From Acinetobacter sp. TR3 (GTDB taxonomy: Bacteria > Pseudomonadota > Gammaproteobacteria > Pseudomonadales > Moraxellaceae), in the NCBI RefSeq assembly GCF_027105055.1, contig NZ_CP114264.1, positions 434,001-498,000 on the forward strand: a DNA stretch of 64,000 nt. The letters are read 5' to 3'. Below, piece by piece: positions 19,454-30,802 of the stretch (position 1 is the first letter of the stretch; each line of letters begins with the position of its first letter). The notes below the pieces were generated by a model. The model ran no database searches, had not been told where the DNA came from, and saw nothing but the letters and a program-made list of their open reading frames with translations. A program made the translations under genes and the position numbers.

Positions 19454-20281
19454 TTATTTGATTAGAATCTGATAAATATTTTGAATACCAATGACTGCAT
19501 TTTCTGCGATTGAGACTCCTCCCTTGGATGGAAGCATTGCTTCACGAGGATTGATTCGGATGAGTTGTGGTGCGAAACGCTCACTAAAATAACGGACTGT
19601 TGGAATCGCTGTACCTGCACCTATTTCAATGACGATAGGGTGATTGTGGGCTTCTAAAAAAATTTCTAAGCGTCTTGCTTGTTGAGTATGTCTTTGGCTG
19701 ACCCAAGCATAATCATTAAACATCAGAATATTTGGACGGGATAACGTTCCACAATGTGGACATAGTGGAAGTTTTCCTAGCCATTGACAATTTTGATGAT
19801 CAATCTCAGGCGTTAATTCATTTGCTGACCATGTTTTGAGTTGGCAAGGTTCTGAGCATTGAAGATGGTGGATAGAGCCATGACACTCATAAATTTGGTT
19901 TGGATCAAAACCTGCTTTTTGAAACTGCCCATCAACATTCGAAGTAAATATAAAGTAGGGTAGTGCTAACCTTTCAGCCAGTTGTTTGAGTAAATTAAAA
20001 CCTTGATGTGGCATGGTTTGACGATATAGTGCCAAACGATGTCCATAAAAACCCCATGCTAAATGTGGCTGAAATTTAAATGCTGCTGGATTGGCTATTT
20101 CGCTAAAGTCGATACGTTGTTTACCAAGTTCTGGATAAGCTCGCCACATGCCTTGATTGCCTCGAAAGTCGGGCAGACCTGAATCAATGCCCATACCTGC
20201 ACCCGCACTGATAATTAGGCTATCGGCTTTTGAGAATAAATTTTTAATTCTTCCAATTTCGATGGGGCTGAGCTGCTGCAT
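19454..20281 (-). CDS. Sir2-family NAD-dependent protein deacylase
   Basis: 275 residues with the sirtuin core: NAD-binding GAGMGIDSGLPDFRG (about 27-41), TSNVDGQ with the conserved Asn/Asp, catalytic histidine in ECHGSIHHLQC, a zinc ribbon whose first Cys pair is spaced C-x3-C (CSEPC) and second pair is CPHC, and the C-terminal GAGTAIPTVR loop. These enzymes remove acetyl or other acyl groups from lysine using NAD. The motif GIDSGLPDFRG and the ARPN-like SRPNILMFND segment suggest a class distinct from E. coli CobB, closer to the bacterial group that includes sirtuins with unusual acyl preference. It is a single gene upstream of macA on the same strand, with its own ATG at 20281. Confidence 0.9.
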   Translation of the reverse strand: MQQLSPIEIGRIKNLFSKADSLIISAGAGMGIDSGLPDFRGNQGMWRAYPELGKQRIDFSEIANPAAFKFQPHLAWGFYGHRLALYRQTMPHQGFNLLKQLAERLALPYFIFTSNVDGQFQKAGFDPNQIYECHGSIHHLQCSEPCQLKTWSANELTPEIDHQNCQWLGKLPLCPHCGTLSRPNILMFNDYAWVSQRHTQQARRLEIFLEAHNHPIVIEIGAGTAIPTVRYFSERFAPQLIRINPREAMLPSKGGVSIAENAVIGIQNIYQILIK

Positions 20282-20781
20282 GATCCGTATTCTTATCCTA
20301 TGTCATTATATTTTATTGAGATGATCTCAGCATAATTTACCCTAAAAATTGAGAAATATTGAGTGAATTTTGACTTGCTGCTGATGATTGATCTAACGGT
20401 GATTGATGACTTCTTGAGTTCTATAAATTAGATGATCTTGATTTAGGAAAGATTACGTTTATGTATTTAAATGAAAGTAGGTTGGATTACATCATTCATT
20501 AAAAAAGAGTGACCTCTCTGATTTAACTTTTTCAATCCTCCCATATTTTCATTAAGATAGTTATTTAAAAAATAATAATTATAAATTTCAATTTCTTATA
20601 TTTGTTTTTAATATGAGGTAAATAAATTTAATAAAACCTTAATTTTTTTATGGATTTAAGGGTTTAAAAATTGTAAGATCTAATTCCATATTTTTTATGG
20701 TTTTAATCAAAGCAATAAAGTCATAAAAAATATGCAAATAAGTACAAGTGATTTGATAGGAAAATTCACAGGGGAAATAAA
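20282..20781. other. AT-rich gap between sir2 gene and hemerythrin pseudogene
   Basis: This is 500 bases with no credible open frame. It holds long A/T tracts between 20560 and 20740 and presumably promoters for the two divergent genes. No repeat or RNA gene was recognised. Confidence 0.5.
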
Positions 20782-21231
20782 ATGGAATGGCAAGAAAGCT
20801 TTAATATCGGTATCGATGTAATTGATCATCAGCATCGCCAAATATTAGATTATATCAATAGATTAGAATAAATTCGGGTGAGTGGTCATCGCTCTAAGAT
20901 TCAAGAAGTATTGGAAGATCTGATTGATTACATGCAATCACATTTTAGCTTTGAAGAAAATTTATGAATGCAGGTCAATTATCAATATTTACCTTCGCAT
21001 AAAGGTATACATGATTTATTTGTCAAAAGACTGAATGATTATCGTCAACGCTTTGAAAAAGGGGAAGCAGTTGAAAATGATTTATATCGATTACTCTCAA
21101 AATGGTTGATTAATCATATACAGCATGATGATCAGGATTATGTCGATGCTGTGCGTGATAATATGATTCGATATTTACGTACCCAAGAACAAACCAAAGG
21201 AAAGAGCTGGTTCGCTCGTTTATTTAACTAA
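20782..21231 (+). pseudogene. Bacteriohemerythrin gene with two in-frame stop codons
   Basis: A single reading frame from the ATG at 20782 (GGGG Shine-Dalgarno at 20771-20774) encodes a complete bacteriohemerythrin of about 149 residues, an oxygen/iron-binding four-helix protein, but is broken by TAA at 20869-20871 and TGA at 20965-20967. All diiron-ligand motifs survive: HQHRQ in helix A, HFSFEE in helix B, HKGIH in helix C and HIQHDD in helix D. No frameshift is present. The part after the TGA could restart at the ATG at 20968, but it would lack helices A and B and could not form the metal site. This is probably a recent pseudogene; recoding seems unlikely. Confidence 0.88.
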
Positions 21232-21235
21232 AAAG

Positions 21236-22225
21236 TTATGATGAGAACAGGCGGTTGCCACATAACTCTCCGACCGCCTGTAGCATAAGATGCTCTGAAT
21301 TTTCTTTAGACATCCCTTTAATTGCAGCATCAATGCGTAACAACAGTTCAGGCCAAAGCAAGAACTGTCTTGGATTCAGCCGACGTAAAGCTTGTTGATA
21401 TTGTGATACTTTAGTTTTCCAAATACCAATTTGTATCGCATTATGGGGCTGCTCAAAGAGTTGCATCAAAAGACGCATTTCTTTATTTAATGTCCACAAA
21501 ATTAGACTGTCAGGTTCACCAGCCGCAATTAAATATTGATAAATCTTAATGGATTGCGCCAAGTTACCAGCAAGTAGCGCATCGCTCAGATCATAAGTGG
21601 TATAACGTGATTGATCTTGCAAACAAGCATATAGCTGTTCAATCTGAATTTTTTGTATATCAGGAAAGGTATCTGCCACACGCATTAGGCTGTTTTTAGC
21701 TGCGAGTAGATTATGTTCATGGTGCTGCATCAGCCATTGCCAAGAATCATTATTTAGCTGAATGCCTAATTTTTCTGCTTCTAAATTTAAGATTTTTTGT
21801 CGGTCTTGTGGATAGGTTGCGGTCAAAGAAACTACAACACCATTGGCCTCCACGACTTGGAAAAAGGCAGACTTTAAACTGCTGCTGTCTTGTTTAGGCA
21901 AAACGATCAGCAATAAGTTATGTTCATTATGTTGAATATAGTTTTTCAGCAGTTTTAGGCCGTTGGCATCAGGCTTGATATTGCCATGTACTTCAATGGC
22001 GAGTTGTTGTGAAAATAGCGATAAACTATTCAGCGCATTAAAGACATTCTTCCAGTCATTAACACTGCTAATGTCATAACGCTGACGTTCAACTTCATGC
22101 TGTTGCCAACTTTTACGGAATGCATCAAGTAGATTTTGCTCAAGCAAAGGTTCTTGCCCATGAATGATCCATGCGCCACGGGCTTCATTGATACGTTTTA
22201 ATGCTTGAACATAATCTAACTTCAT
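21236..22225 (-). CDS. holA: DNA polymerase III delta subunit
   Basis: 329 residues, the usual size of HolA, the clamp-loader subunit that opens the beta sliding clamp. It starts with MKLDYVQALKRINEARGAWIIHGQEPLL, matching the family opening in which the GxDxxL/GQEPLL segment begins an AAA+-like fold without a functional Walker A. The middle segment DRQKILNLEAEKLGIQL and the C-terminal helical collar domain LLRIDAAIKG also match. It follows lptE by nine bases; leuS-lptE-holA is the common gammaproteobacterial order. Confidence 0.92.
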   Translation of the reverse strand: MKLDYVQALKRINEARGAWIIHGQEPLLEQNLLDAFRKSWQQHEVERQRYDISSVNDWKNVFNALNSLSLFSQQLAIEVHGNIKPDANGLKLLKNYIQHNEHNLLLIVLPKQDSSSLKSAFFQVVEANGVVVSLTATYPQDRQKILNLEAEKLGIQLNNDSWQWLMQHHEHNLLAAKNSLMRVADTFPDIQKIQIEQLYACLQDQSRYTTYDLSDALLAGNLAQSIKIYQYLIAAGEPDSLILWTLNKEMRLLMQLFEQPHNAIQIGIWKTKVSQYQQALRRLNPRQFLLWPELLLRIDAAIKGMSKENSEHLMLQAVGELCGNRLFSS

Positions 22226-22234
22226 AAAAAGTAA

Positions 22235-22744
22235 TTATGGTTGAGCTTTGGGTAAACGATTGGCTGCAATCTGACGTGTCACTTGCTGAGCAATATCATC
22301 AATCACGATTCGATTCAAATAAGCTTCTTGTTGGTTATCGGTGTTTACTGTTGCCACATCATATTGGTAAGTACGTGATGCGGTGAGTGTGCGTGGTTCA
22401 GTAATTTTATTACCTTGGCGATCTTCGATTTGGAAAGTCACGGTTAAACGCAATAGCACTTCAGTCAATTTACCATTCAATAACTGGCGACGAGGCGTGT
22501 AATCTAAAATACGAAGTACATAGGCATCATTGGCATTACTGAGTTGTACGCCTGTAGCACTAAGATAGATACTTAAACGATTTTCGAGTTCATCGGTATT
22601 GTCAGGTAAAACCAAAGTGAGTTTGTTATAAACCAATGGTGTTGCCGTTGGATAGCTTCCCTTTAAATGAAAGCCACAGCCAACTAGGCCTGCACTTAGA
22701 CCTAAAGTTAATACAACTGCTGCAACACGTTGAACTAAATGCAT
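22235..22744 (-). CDS. lptE: LPS-assembly lipoprotein LptE
   Basis: 169 residues. The signal peptide ends in lipobox LVGC (Cys23), and the mature protein begins GFHLKGSYP, the LptE hallmark. LptE plugs the LptD barrel in the outer membrane and is needed for LPS insertion. The core has strands such as LTLVLPDN, VLRILDYTPRRQLLNGKLTEVLL and a Thr/Arg-rich hairpin. Its place between leuS and holA is conserved. The gap to leuS (211 bases) is longer than usual and holds a hairpin and a palindromic repeat, so lptE probably has its own promoter as well. Confidence 0.92.
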   Translation of the reverse strand: MHLVQRVAAVVLTLGLSAGLVGCGFHLKGSYPTATPLVYNKLTLVLPDNTDELENRLSIYLSATGVQLSNANDAYVLRILDYTPRRQLLNGKLTEVLLRLTVTFQIEDRQGNKITEPRTLTASRTYQYDVATVNTDNQQEAYLNRIVIDDIAQQVTRQIAANRLPKAQP

Positions 22745-22812
22745 GCTTTGTCCTTATGATATTCCAACAAATATGGAAGATTTAATCTTGATAAATTGAC
22801 CACATTTTAGAA

Positions 22813-22843
22813 TCAAAGCCCGTTGAATAACAGCGGGCTTTGA
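22813..22843. terminator. Hairpin between leuS and lptE
   Basis: TCAAAGCCCG and CGGGCTTTGA form a perfect 10-bp stem around a TTGAATAACAG-type loop. On the minus strand it follows leuS and precedes lptE, so it could attenuate read-through within the presumed operon. No strong T run follows on the minus strand. Confidence 0.6.
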
Positions 22844-22866
22844 TGAGGTTTTGTTTATTGCTTTTG

Positions 22867-22943
22867 ATCCCCCCTCTTTTTAAAGAAGGGTTAGGATGAA
22901 GCTAATAACCCCTCCCTAGCCCTCTCCTGAGAGGAGAGGGAAT
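22867..22943. repeat. Palindromic intergenic repeat (REP-like)
   Basis: C-rich and G-rich arms (CCCCCTCTTTTTAAAGAAGGG, then CCCTCTCCTGAGAGGAGAGGG) form two adjacent hairpins 12 bases downstream of the leuS stop. It resembles the elements at 15949-16018 and 41952-42098. Confidence 0.65.
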
Positions 22944-22955
22944 CTAAGCAGAAAA

Positions 22956-25909
<2,954 letters not shown>

Positions 25910-26278
25910 CTAAAGATTTGGTTTTACTCTCACTGGCGCTGTGACAGGTGTTTGAATAGGTGGTGCAGCAGCAGGAGCTTGAGGTATTTCATCTATTGGT
26001 GGTCGAGTCATATTTTGATTGGGTTGACTTTCAGACGGTTGATTTTCGTTTTGAGGTTGCTGTGCTTTCTGCGGGATTGCATTTTGAGTGCTACTTCCAT
26101 AAGTGGAAATTTTATCTAATCGTTTTGCTCCTTTTGGTGGAGGCGTCGTGGTGTAATGGGTTGAACCATTAGCATCCATCCATTTGTAGTACTGCTGAGC
26201 ATAATTTTGGCTAGAACAAAGAAGCAGAGTCGTAGTTGCGACAGCGTATAGGCTTGTTTTAAAATATGATGGTTTCAT
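25910..26278 (-). CDS. DUF4124 domain secreted protein
   Basis: 122 residues. A Sec signal peptide (MKPSYFKTSLYAVATTTLLL...QNYA) is followed by the DUF4124 motif YYKWMDANGSTHYTTTPPP, a short beta-hairpin found at the start of many periplasmic or envelope proteins. The remainder is a Pro/Gln/Asn-rich tail with no fold apparent. The frame extends to 26338, but the ATG at 26278 is preceded by GGGGGAGAT and begins the signal peptide, so it is chosen. The function is unknown. Confidence 0.8.
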   Translation of the reverse strand: MKPSYFKTSLYAVATTTLLLCSSQNYAQQYYKWMDANGSTHYTTTPPPKGAKRLDKISTYGSSTQNAIPQKAQQPQNENQPSESQPNQNMTRPPIDEIPQAPAAAPPIQTPVTAPVRVKPNL

Positions 26279-26341
26279 AATTTGATCTCCCCCAAAAGAA
26301 TTTCGTCTATATTCGATCAAAATGTTTGAATTAGCCAATCA

Positions 26342-26785
26342 CAATGCCTATTTTTGTATAAAAAGAAAATAGTTTTTTGATAAATGGGCATTTGGATCGA
26401 TAAATCACCTTAAGCTGATAGATTAAAAAAACAACAGCTAAAAATTATTCTAAAAAAACCTTTTCTTTATTCTTGACTTTGTGTATGAAAGCAACAAAAA
26501 TGCTTGCTTAGTTTTATATGCGCTTATTTGATCACCCTTCGAATAAATGTCATGGTTTGCAATGGACATTCTTTCTAGCCGAGAGAATGATTTTTTGAAA
26601 TATGTTTATCCCAACATGTTTTGATTCGAGATGTAATAACAGCTTATACGGCTGATGAGTCAGAAAATTTTTCCTATTGCAGCAAAAACGAGTAGAATAC
26701 GCACACTTAGAAAAGTGCATAAGTTAATGAATGAAAATACAATTTATGTCTCCCATAAATTGTACTAACACTAGGGTGAATCACG
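26342..26785 (+). promoter_or_regulatory. Leader region of the ilvI-ilvH-ilvC operon with a candidate attenuator hairpin
   Basis: A 444-base gap with a possible -35 TTGACT near 26474. At 26567-26596 CATTCTTTC pairs with GAGAGAATG (one G-T wobble) around TAGCC, followed by ATTTTTTG: a terminator-like structure about 190 bases before ilvI. A small frame starting at the ATG at 26519 (about 26 codons) runs into the hairpin but is not rich in Ile, Val or Leu runs, so classical attenuation is not evident. Confidence 0.4.
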
Positions 26786-28513
26786 TTGGAACTTTTATCT
26801 GGTGGTGAAATGCTCGTTCGTGCGCTTGCGGACGAAGGCGTAGAGCATGTTTTTGGTTATCCAGGCGGCGCAGTTTTACATATTTATGATGCGCTTTTTC
26901 AACAAGACAAAATTAATCATTACCTTGTACGTCATGAGCAAGCTGCTGGTCATATGGCAGATGCATACTCGCGCGTAACTGGTAAAACAGGTGTTGTTCT
27001 TGTGACTTCTGGTCCAGGTGCAACAAATACTGTTACTCCTATTGCAACTGCCTATATGGACTCAATCCCAATGGTGATTTTGTCTGGTCAGGTTGCAAGC
27101 CATTTGATTGGAGAGGATGCATTCCAAGAAACAGATATGGTTGGTATTTCTCGTCCAATCGTAAAACACAGTTTCCAAGTGCGTCACGCCAGCGAAATTC
27201 CTGCAATTATTAAGAAAGCATTCTATATCGCAGCTTCTGGCCGTCCAGGCCCAGTGGTTGTTGATATTCCTAAGGATGCCACCAATCCAGCAGAAAAATT
27301 TGCCTACGAATATCCTGAAAAAGTGAAGATGCGCTCATATCAGCCGCCTTCTCGTGGACATTCAGGTCAAATCCGCAAAGCAATTGATGAGCTGATCACT
27401 GCTAAACGCCCAATTATTTATACGGGCGGTGGTGTTGTTCAAGGTAATGCTTCTGCACTATTGACTGAACTTGCGCATCTATTGGGTTATCCAGTAACCA
27501 ATACATTGATGGGCTTAGGTGCTTTCCCAGGTAATGATCCACAATTTGTGGGTATGTTAGGGATGCATGGTACTTATGAAGCCAATATGACGATGCATAA
27601 TGCAGACGTGATTTTGGCCATTGGTGCGCGTTTTGATGACCGCGTGACTAATAACCCTGCAAAATTCTGTCTCAATGCGAAAGTGATTCATATTGATGTA
27701 GATCCAGCGACCATTTCTAAAACGATCATGGCGCACATTCCTATCGTTGGTGCGGTTGAGCCAGTTCTTCAAGAAATGTTAGCTCAGCTTAAACAGATGA
27801 ATGTGTCTAAGCCAAATCCAGAAGCAATTGCTGAATGGTGGTCTCAGATTAATGAGTGGCGTAAAGTTCATGGCTTACGCTATGAAGCAGCTCAAAATGG
27901 TGAAATGAAACCACAACAAGTGGTGGAAGCGCTTGATCGTGTGACCAATGGTGAAGCGATCATTACGTCTGACGTAGGTCAGCACCAAATGTTTGGTGCA
28001 AACTACTACAAATACAAACGTCCACGCCAATGGATTAACTCGGGTGGTCTAGGCACGATGGGTGTTGGTTTACCGTATGCAATGGCAGCGAAGCTTGCAT
28101 TCCCAGATCAACAAGTCGTGTGTATTACAGGTGAAGCATCAATTCAGATGTGTATCCAAGAATTATCAACATGTAAGCAATATGGCTTAAATGTGAAAAT
28201 TCTTTGCTTGAATAACCAAGCTTTAGGCATGGTGAAGCAGTGGCAAGACATGAACTATGAAGGGCGTCATTCAAGCTCTTATGTAGATTCTTTACCTGAT
28301 TTTGCAAAATTGATGGAAGCTTATGGTCATGTAGGTATTCAAATCAATCATGCAGATGAGTTGGAATCTAAACTGGCTGAAGCAATGGCAATTAATGATA
28401 AATGTGTATTCATTAATGTCATGGTTGATCGTACAGAACATGTTTATCCAATGTTGATTGCAGGTCAGTCGATGAAAGATATGTGGTTAGGTAAAGGGGA
28501 GCGCACGGCATGA
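26786..28513 (+). CDS. ilvI: Acetolactate synthase large subunit
   Basis: 575 residues. A ThDP enzyme condensing pyruvate with pyruvate or 2-oxobutyrate in valine, leucine and isoleucine synthesis. It has the catalytic glutamate segment [15 protein letters not shown], the substrate loop [10 protein letters not shown], the [11 protein letters not shown] stretch, and the ThDP motif [14 protein letters not shown]...NN. Notably, the family's usual GDGS/GDAS reads GEAS here (ITGEAS), a conservative Glu for Asp at the metal ligand. The start is TTG at 26786, with AGGGTGA six bases upstream and the protein opening [14 protein letters not shown] as in relatives. First gene of ilvI-ilvH-ilvC. Confidence 0.94.
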   Translation: MELLSGGEMLVRALADEGVEHVFGYPGGAVLHIYDALFQQDKINHYLVRHEQAAGHMADAYSRVTGKTGVVLVTSGPGATNTVTPIATAYMDSIPMVILSGQVASHLIGEDAFQETDMVGISRPIVKHSFQVRHASEIPAIIKKAFYIAASGRPGPVVVDIPKDATNPAEKFAYEYPEKVKMRSYQPPSRGHSGQIRKAIDELITAKRPIIYTGGGVVQGNASALLTELAHLLGYPVTNTLMGLGAFPGNDPQFVGMLGMHGTYEANMTMHNADVILAIGARFDDRVTNNPAKFCLNAKVIHIDVDPATISKTIMAHIPIVGAVEPVLQEMLAQLKQMNVSKPNPEAIAEWWSQINEWRKVHGLRYEAAQNGEMKPQQVVEALDRVTNGEAIITSDVGQHQMFGANYYKYKRPRQWINSGGLGTMGVGLPYAMAAKLAFPDQQVVCITGEASIQMCIQELSTCKQYGLNVKILCLNNQALGMVKQWQDMNYEGRHSSSYVDSLPDFAKLMEAYGHVGIQINHADELESKLAEAMAINDKCVFINVMVDRTEHVYPMLIAGQSMKDMWLGKGERTA

Positions 28514-29001
28514 GACACATTATCTCTGTACTTGTAGAAAATGAAGCAGGCGCGCTTTCTCGTTTGGTCGGTTTATTCTCTCAACGTGGTTACAACATTG
28601 AGACTTTAAACGTTGCGCCAACTGAAGATGAAACTTTATCTCGTTTGACGCTGACAACTTATGGCGATGATCACAAAATCGAGCAGATCACAAAACAACT
28701 GAATAAATTAGTTGAAGTGGTTAAGGTGGTTGATTTGTCAGAAGGTGCACATATTGAGCGCGAGCTTATGTTGATTAAAGTGAAAGCTTTAGGTGCCGCT
28801 CGTGCGGAAATTAAGCGTACAGCTGATATTTTCCGTGCCCAAATCGTTGATGTAACACCAACCACTTATACGATTCAGATCGCAGGTACAACTGAAAAGA
28901 TTGATGGTTTTATTGATGCACTTGCTGAAAATACCATTCTAGAAGTTGTACGTTCTGGTGTGTCTGGTATCGCACGTGGTGAAAAAGTTTTAAGTATTTA
29001 A
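28510..29001 (+). CDS. ilvH: Acetolactate synthase small (regulatory) subunit
   Basis: 163 residues, typical for IlvH. The N-terminal ACT domain ([20 protein letters not shown], then [13 protein letters not shown]) binds valine for feedback inhibition; the C-terminal domain (ELMLIKVKA..., [18 protein letters not shown]) activates the catalytic subunit. It overlaps ilvI by four bases (ATGA), consistent with translational coupling and 1:1 production. The glycine and asparagine residues of the valine site ([15 protein letters not shown]) are present. Confidence 0.95.
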   Translation: MRHIISVLVENEAGALSRLVGLFSQRGYNIETLNVAPTEDETLSRLTLTTYGDDHKIEQITKQLNKLVEVVKVVDLSEGAHIERELMLIKVKALGAARAEIKRTADIFRAQIVDVTPTTYTIQIAGTTEKIDGFIDALAENTILEVVRSGVSGIARGEKVLSI

Positions 29002-29093
29002 TCGCTTCCCCAATTCTTCATATAGAAATGCAAGAATTGGGAAGTTTCAAAGGATCTATCCTTGTAAAACAAGGGAAATGACAAAAATTTTAG

Positions 29094-30122
<1,029 letters not shown>

Positions 30123-30139
30123 GTTTTAGTTTAATCTTT

Positions 30140-30170
30140 AAAAGCCCTTGTTTGTACAGGGGCTTTTTAT
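30140..30170 (+). terminator. Terminator after ilvC
   Basis: AAAAGCCC and GGGCTTTTT flank a TTGTTTGTACAG-type loop 18 bases after the ilvC stop. Confidence 0.85.
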
Positions 30171-30277
30171 TGGATCATTCTAATGTTACGCATTGGTTAA
30201 ACATAGCTCTACTCTTGCACAGGGGAAAAGCGATGCTTTTCTATTTCCCTACTCCTTGCGTAGGAGACCCTACTCAT

Positions 30278-30322
30278 GATTCAAGCAAACAAAATCGTAG
30301 ACAAAGAGAAAACTAAGTTTTA
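30278..30322 (+). repeat. Duplicated 3' end of ilvC
   Basis: This 45-base stretch repeats 30083-30128, the last codons of ilvC with its stop and a few bases beyond, with one substitution and one deleted base. Copies lie in direct orientation about 195 bases apart. Each is followed by a different terminator. Confidence 0.9.
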
Positions 30323-30337
30323 TCTCTGAGTTAAAAG

Positions 30338-30366
30338 AAACCTCTTGTTGATAAATGAGGTTTTTT
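30338..30366 (+). terminator. Second terminator, after the duplicated ilvC tail
   Basis: AAACCTC pairs with GAGGTTT around a TTGTTGATAAAT-type loop and is followed by a run of T. Confidence 0.8.
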
Positions 30367-30697
30367 AATGCTGTTGATAACAGAGTTATAACAATACTGA
30401 CATTAAAAAGGCATAAGATATTTATAAGCCAAGTACTTTACATCGTACTTAATACATGACAAAAACAACAAAACTGCAATGAGACTTAAGTTCATCGTGC
30501 AGTTTAAAACAAATAAGAAGTAACTACTTAAATACTAAAACACCTAGCAAAAATAAATTGGTCTTTCGGTAAAAAAGTACAATAAAAAAGCAAGTCTTTT
30601 CATTGGTTTGAAATGATTACATGTTTTTATTCTATTGATTTATAAAATGAAAAAGACTTGACCTTATGCTAGATGATGTTATTGTTAAGGAAAGTTT

Positions 30698-30787
30698 ATG
30701 AATACACAATTTGTATCTTTTTTGAGTGTTAATGATCGTTCTGATTTCGAGCAATTCGCTCAACAAATAAAAAAAAGTACTGAATAA
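30698..30787 (+). CDS. Putative 29-residue small protein upstream of the GGDEF/EAL gene
   Basis: A short frame with a good Shine-Dalgarno (AAGGAAAG seven to fourteen bases before the ATG). It reads MNTQFVSFLSVNDRSDFEQF and then AQQIKKSTE, amphipathic and mildly acidic with no membrane segment. It ends 15 bases before the next gene, so it could be a leader peptide or small protein cotranslated with the c-di-GMP enzyme. No homologue is known to me, and the coding call rests only on the ribosome site and position. Confidence 0.35.
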   Translation: MNTQFVSFLSVNDRSDFEQFAQQIKKSTE

Positions 30788-30802
30788 TCATGGAAGTCCT
30801 TT

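Larger units (their letters stand above)
30171..30697. other. Gene-free region downstream of ilvC
   Basis: About 530 bases (gap 30123-30697). It holds a segment with short inverted repeats (30212-30275, AGGGGAAAAGCGATGCTTTT and CTACTCCTTGCGTAGGAG), the duplicated ilvC tail, a second terminator, then AT-rich sequence. No gene was recognised. Confidence 0.5.

Noticed and set aside
20965..20967. Selenocysteine recoding at the TGA of the hemerythrin gene
   Set aside because: No SECIS-like hairpin was recognised directly after it, and an additional TAA stop would also need recoding.
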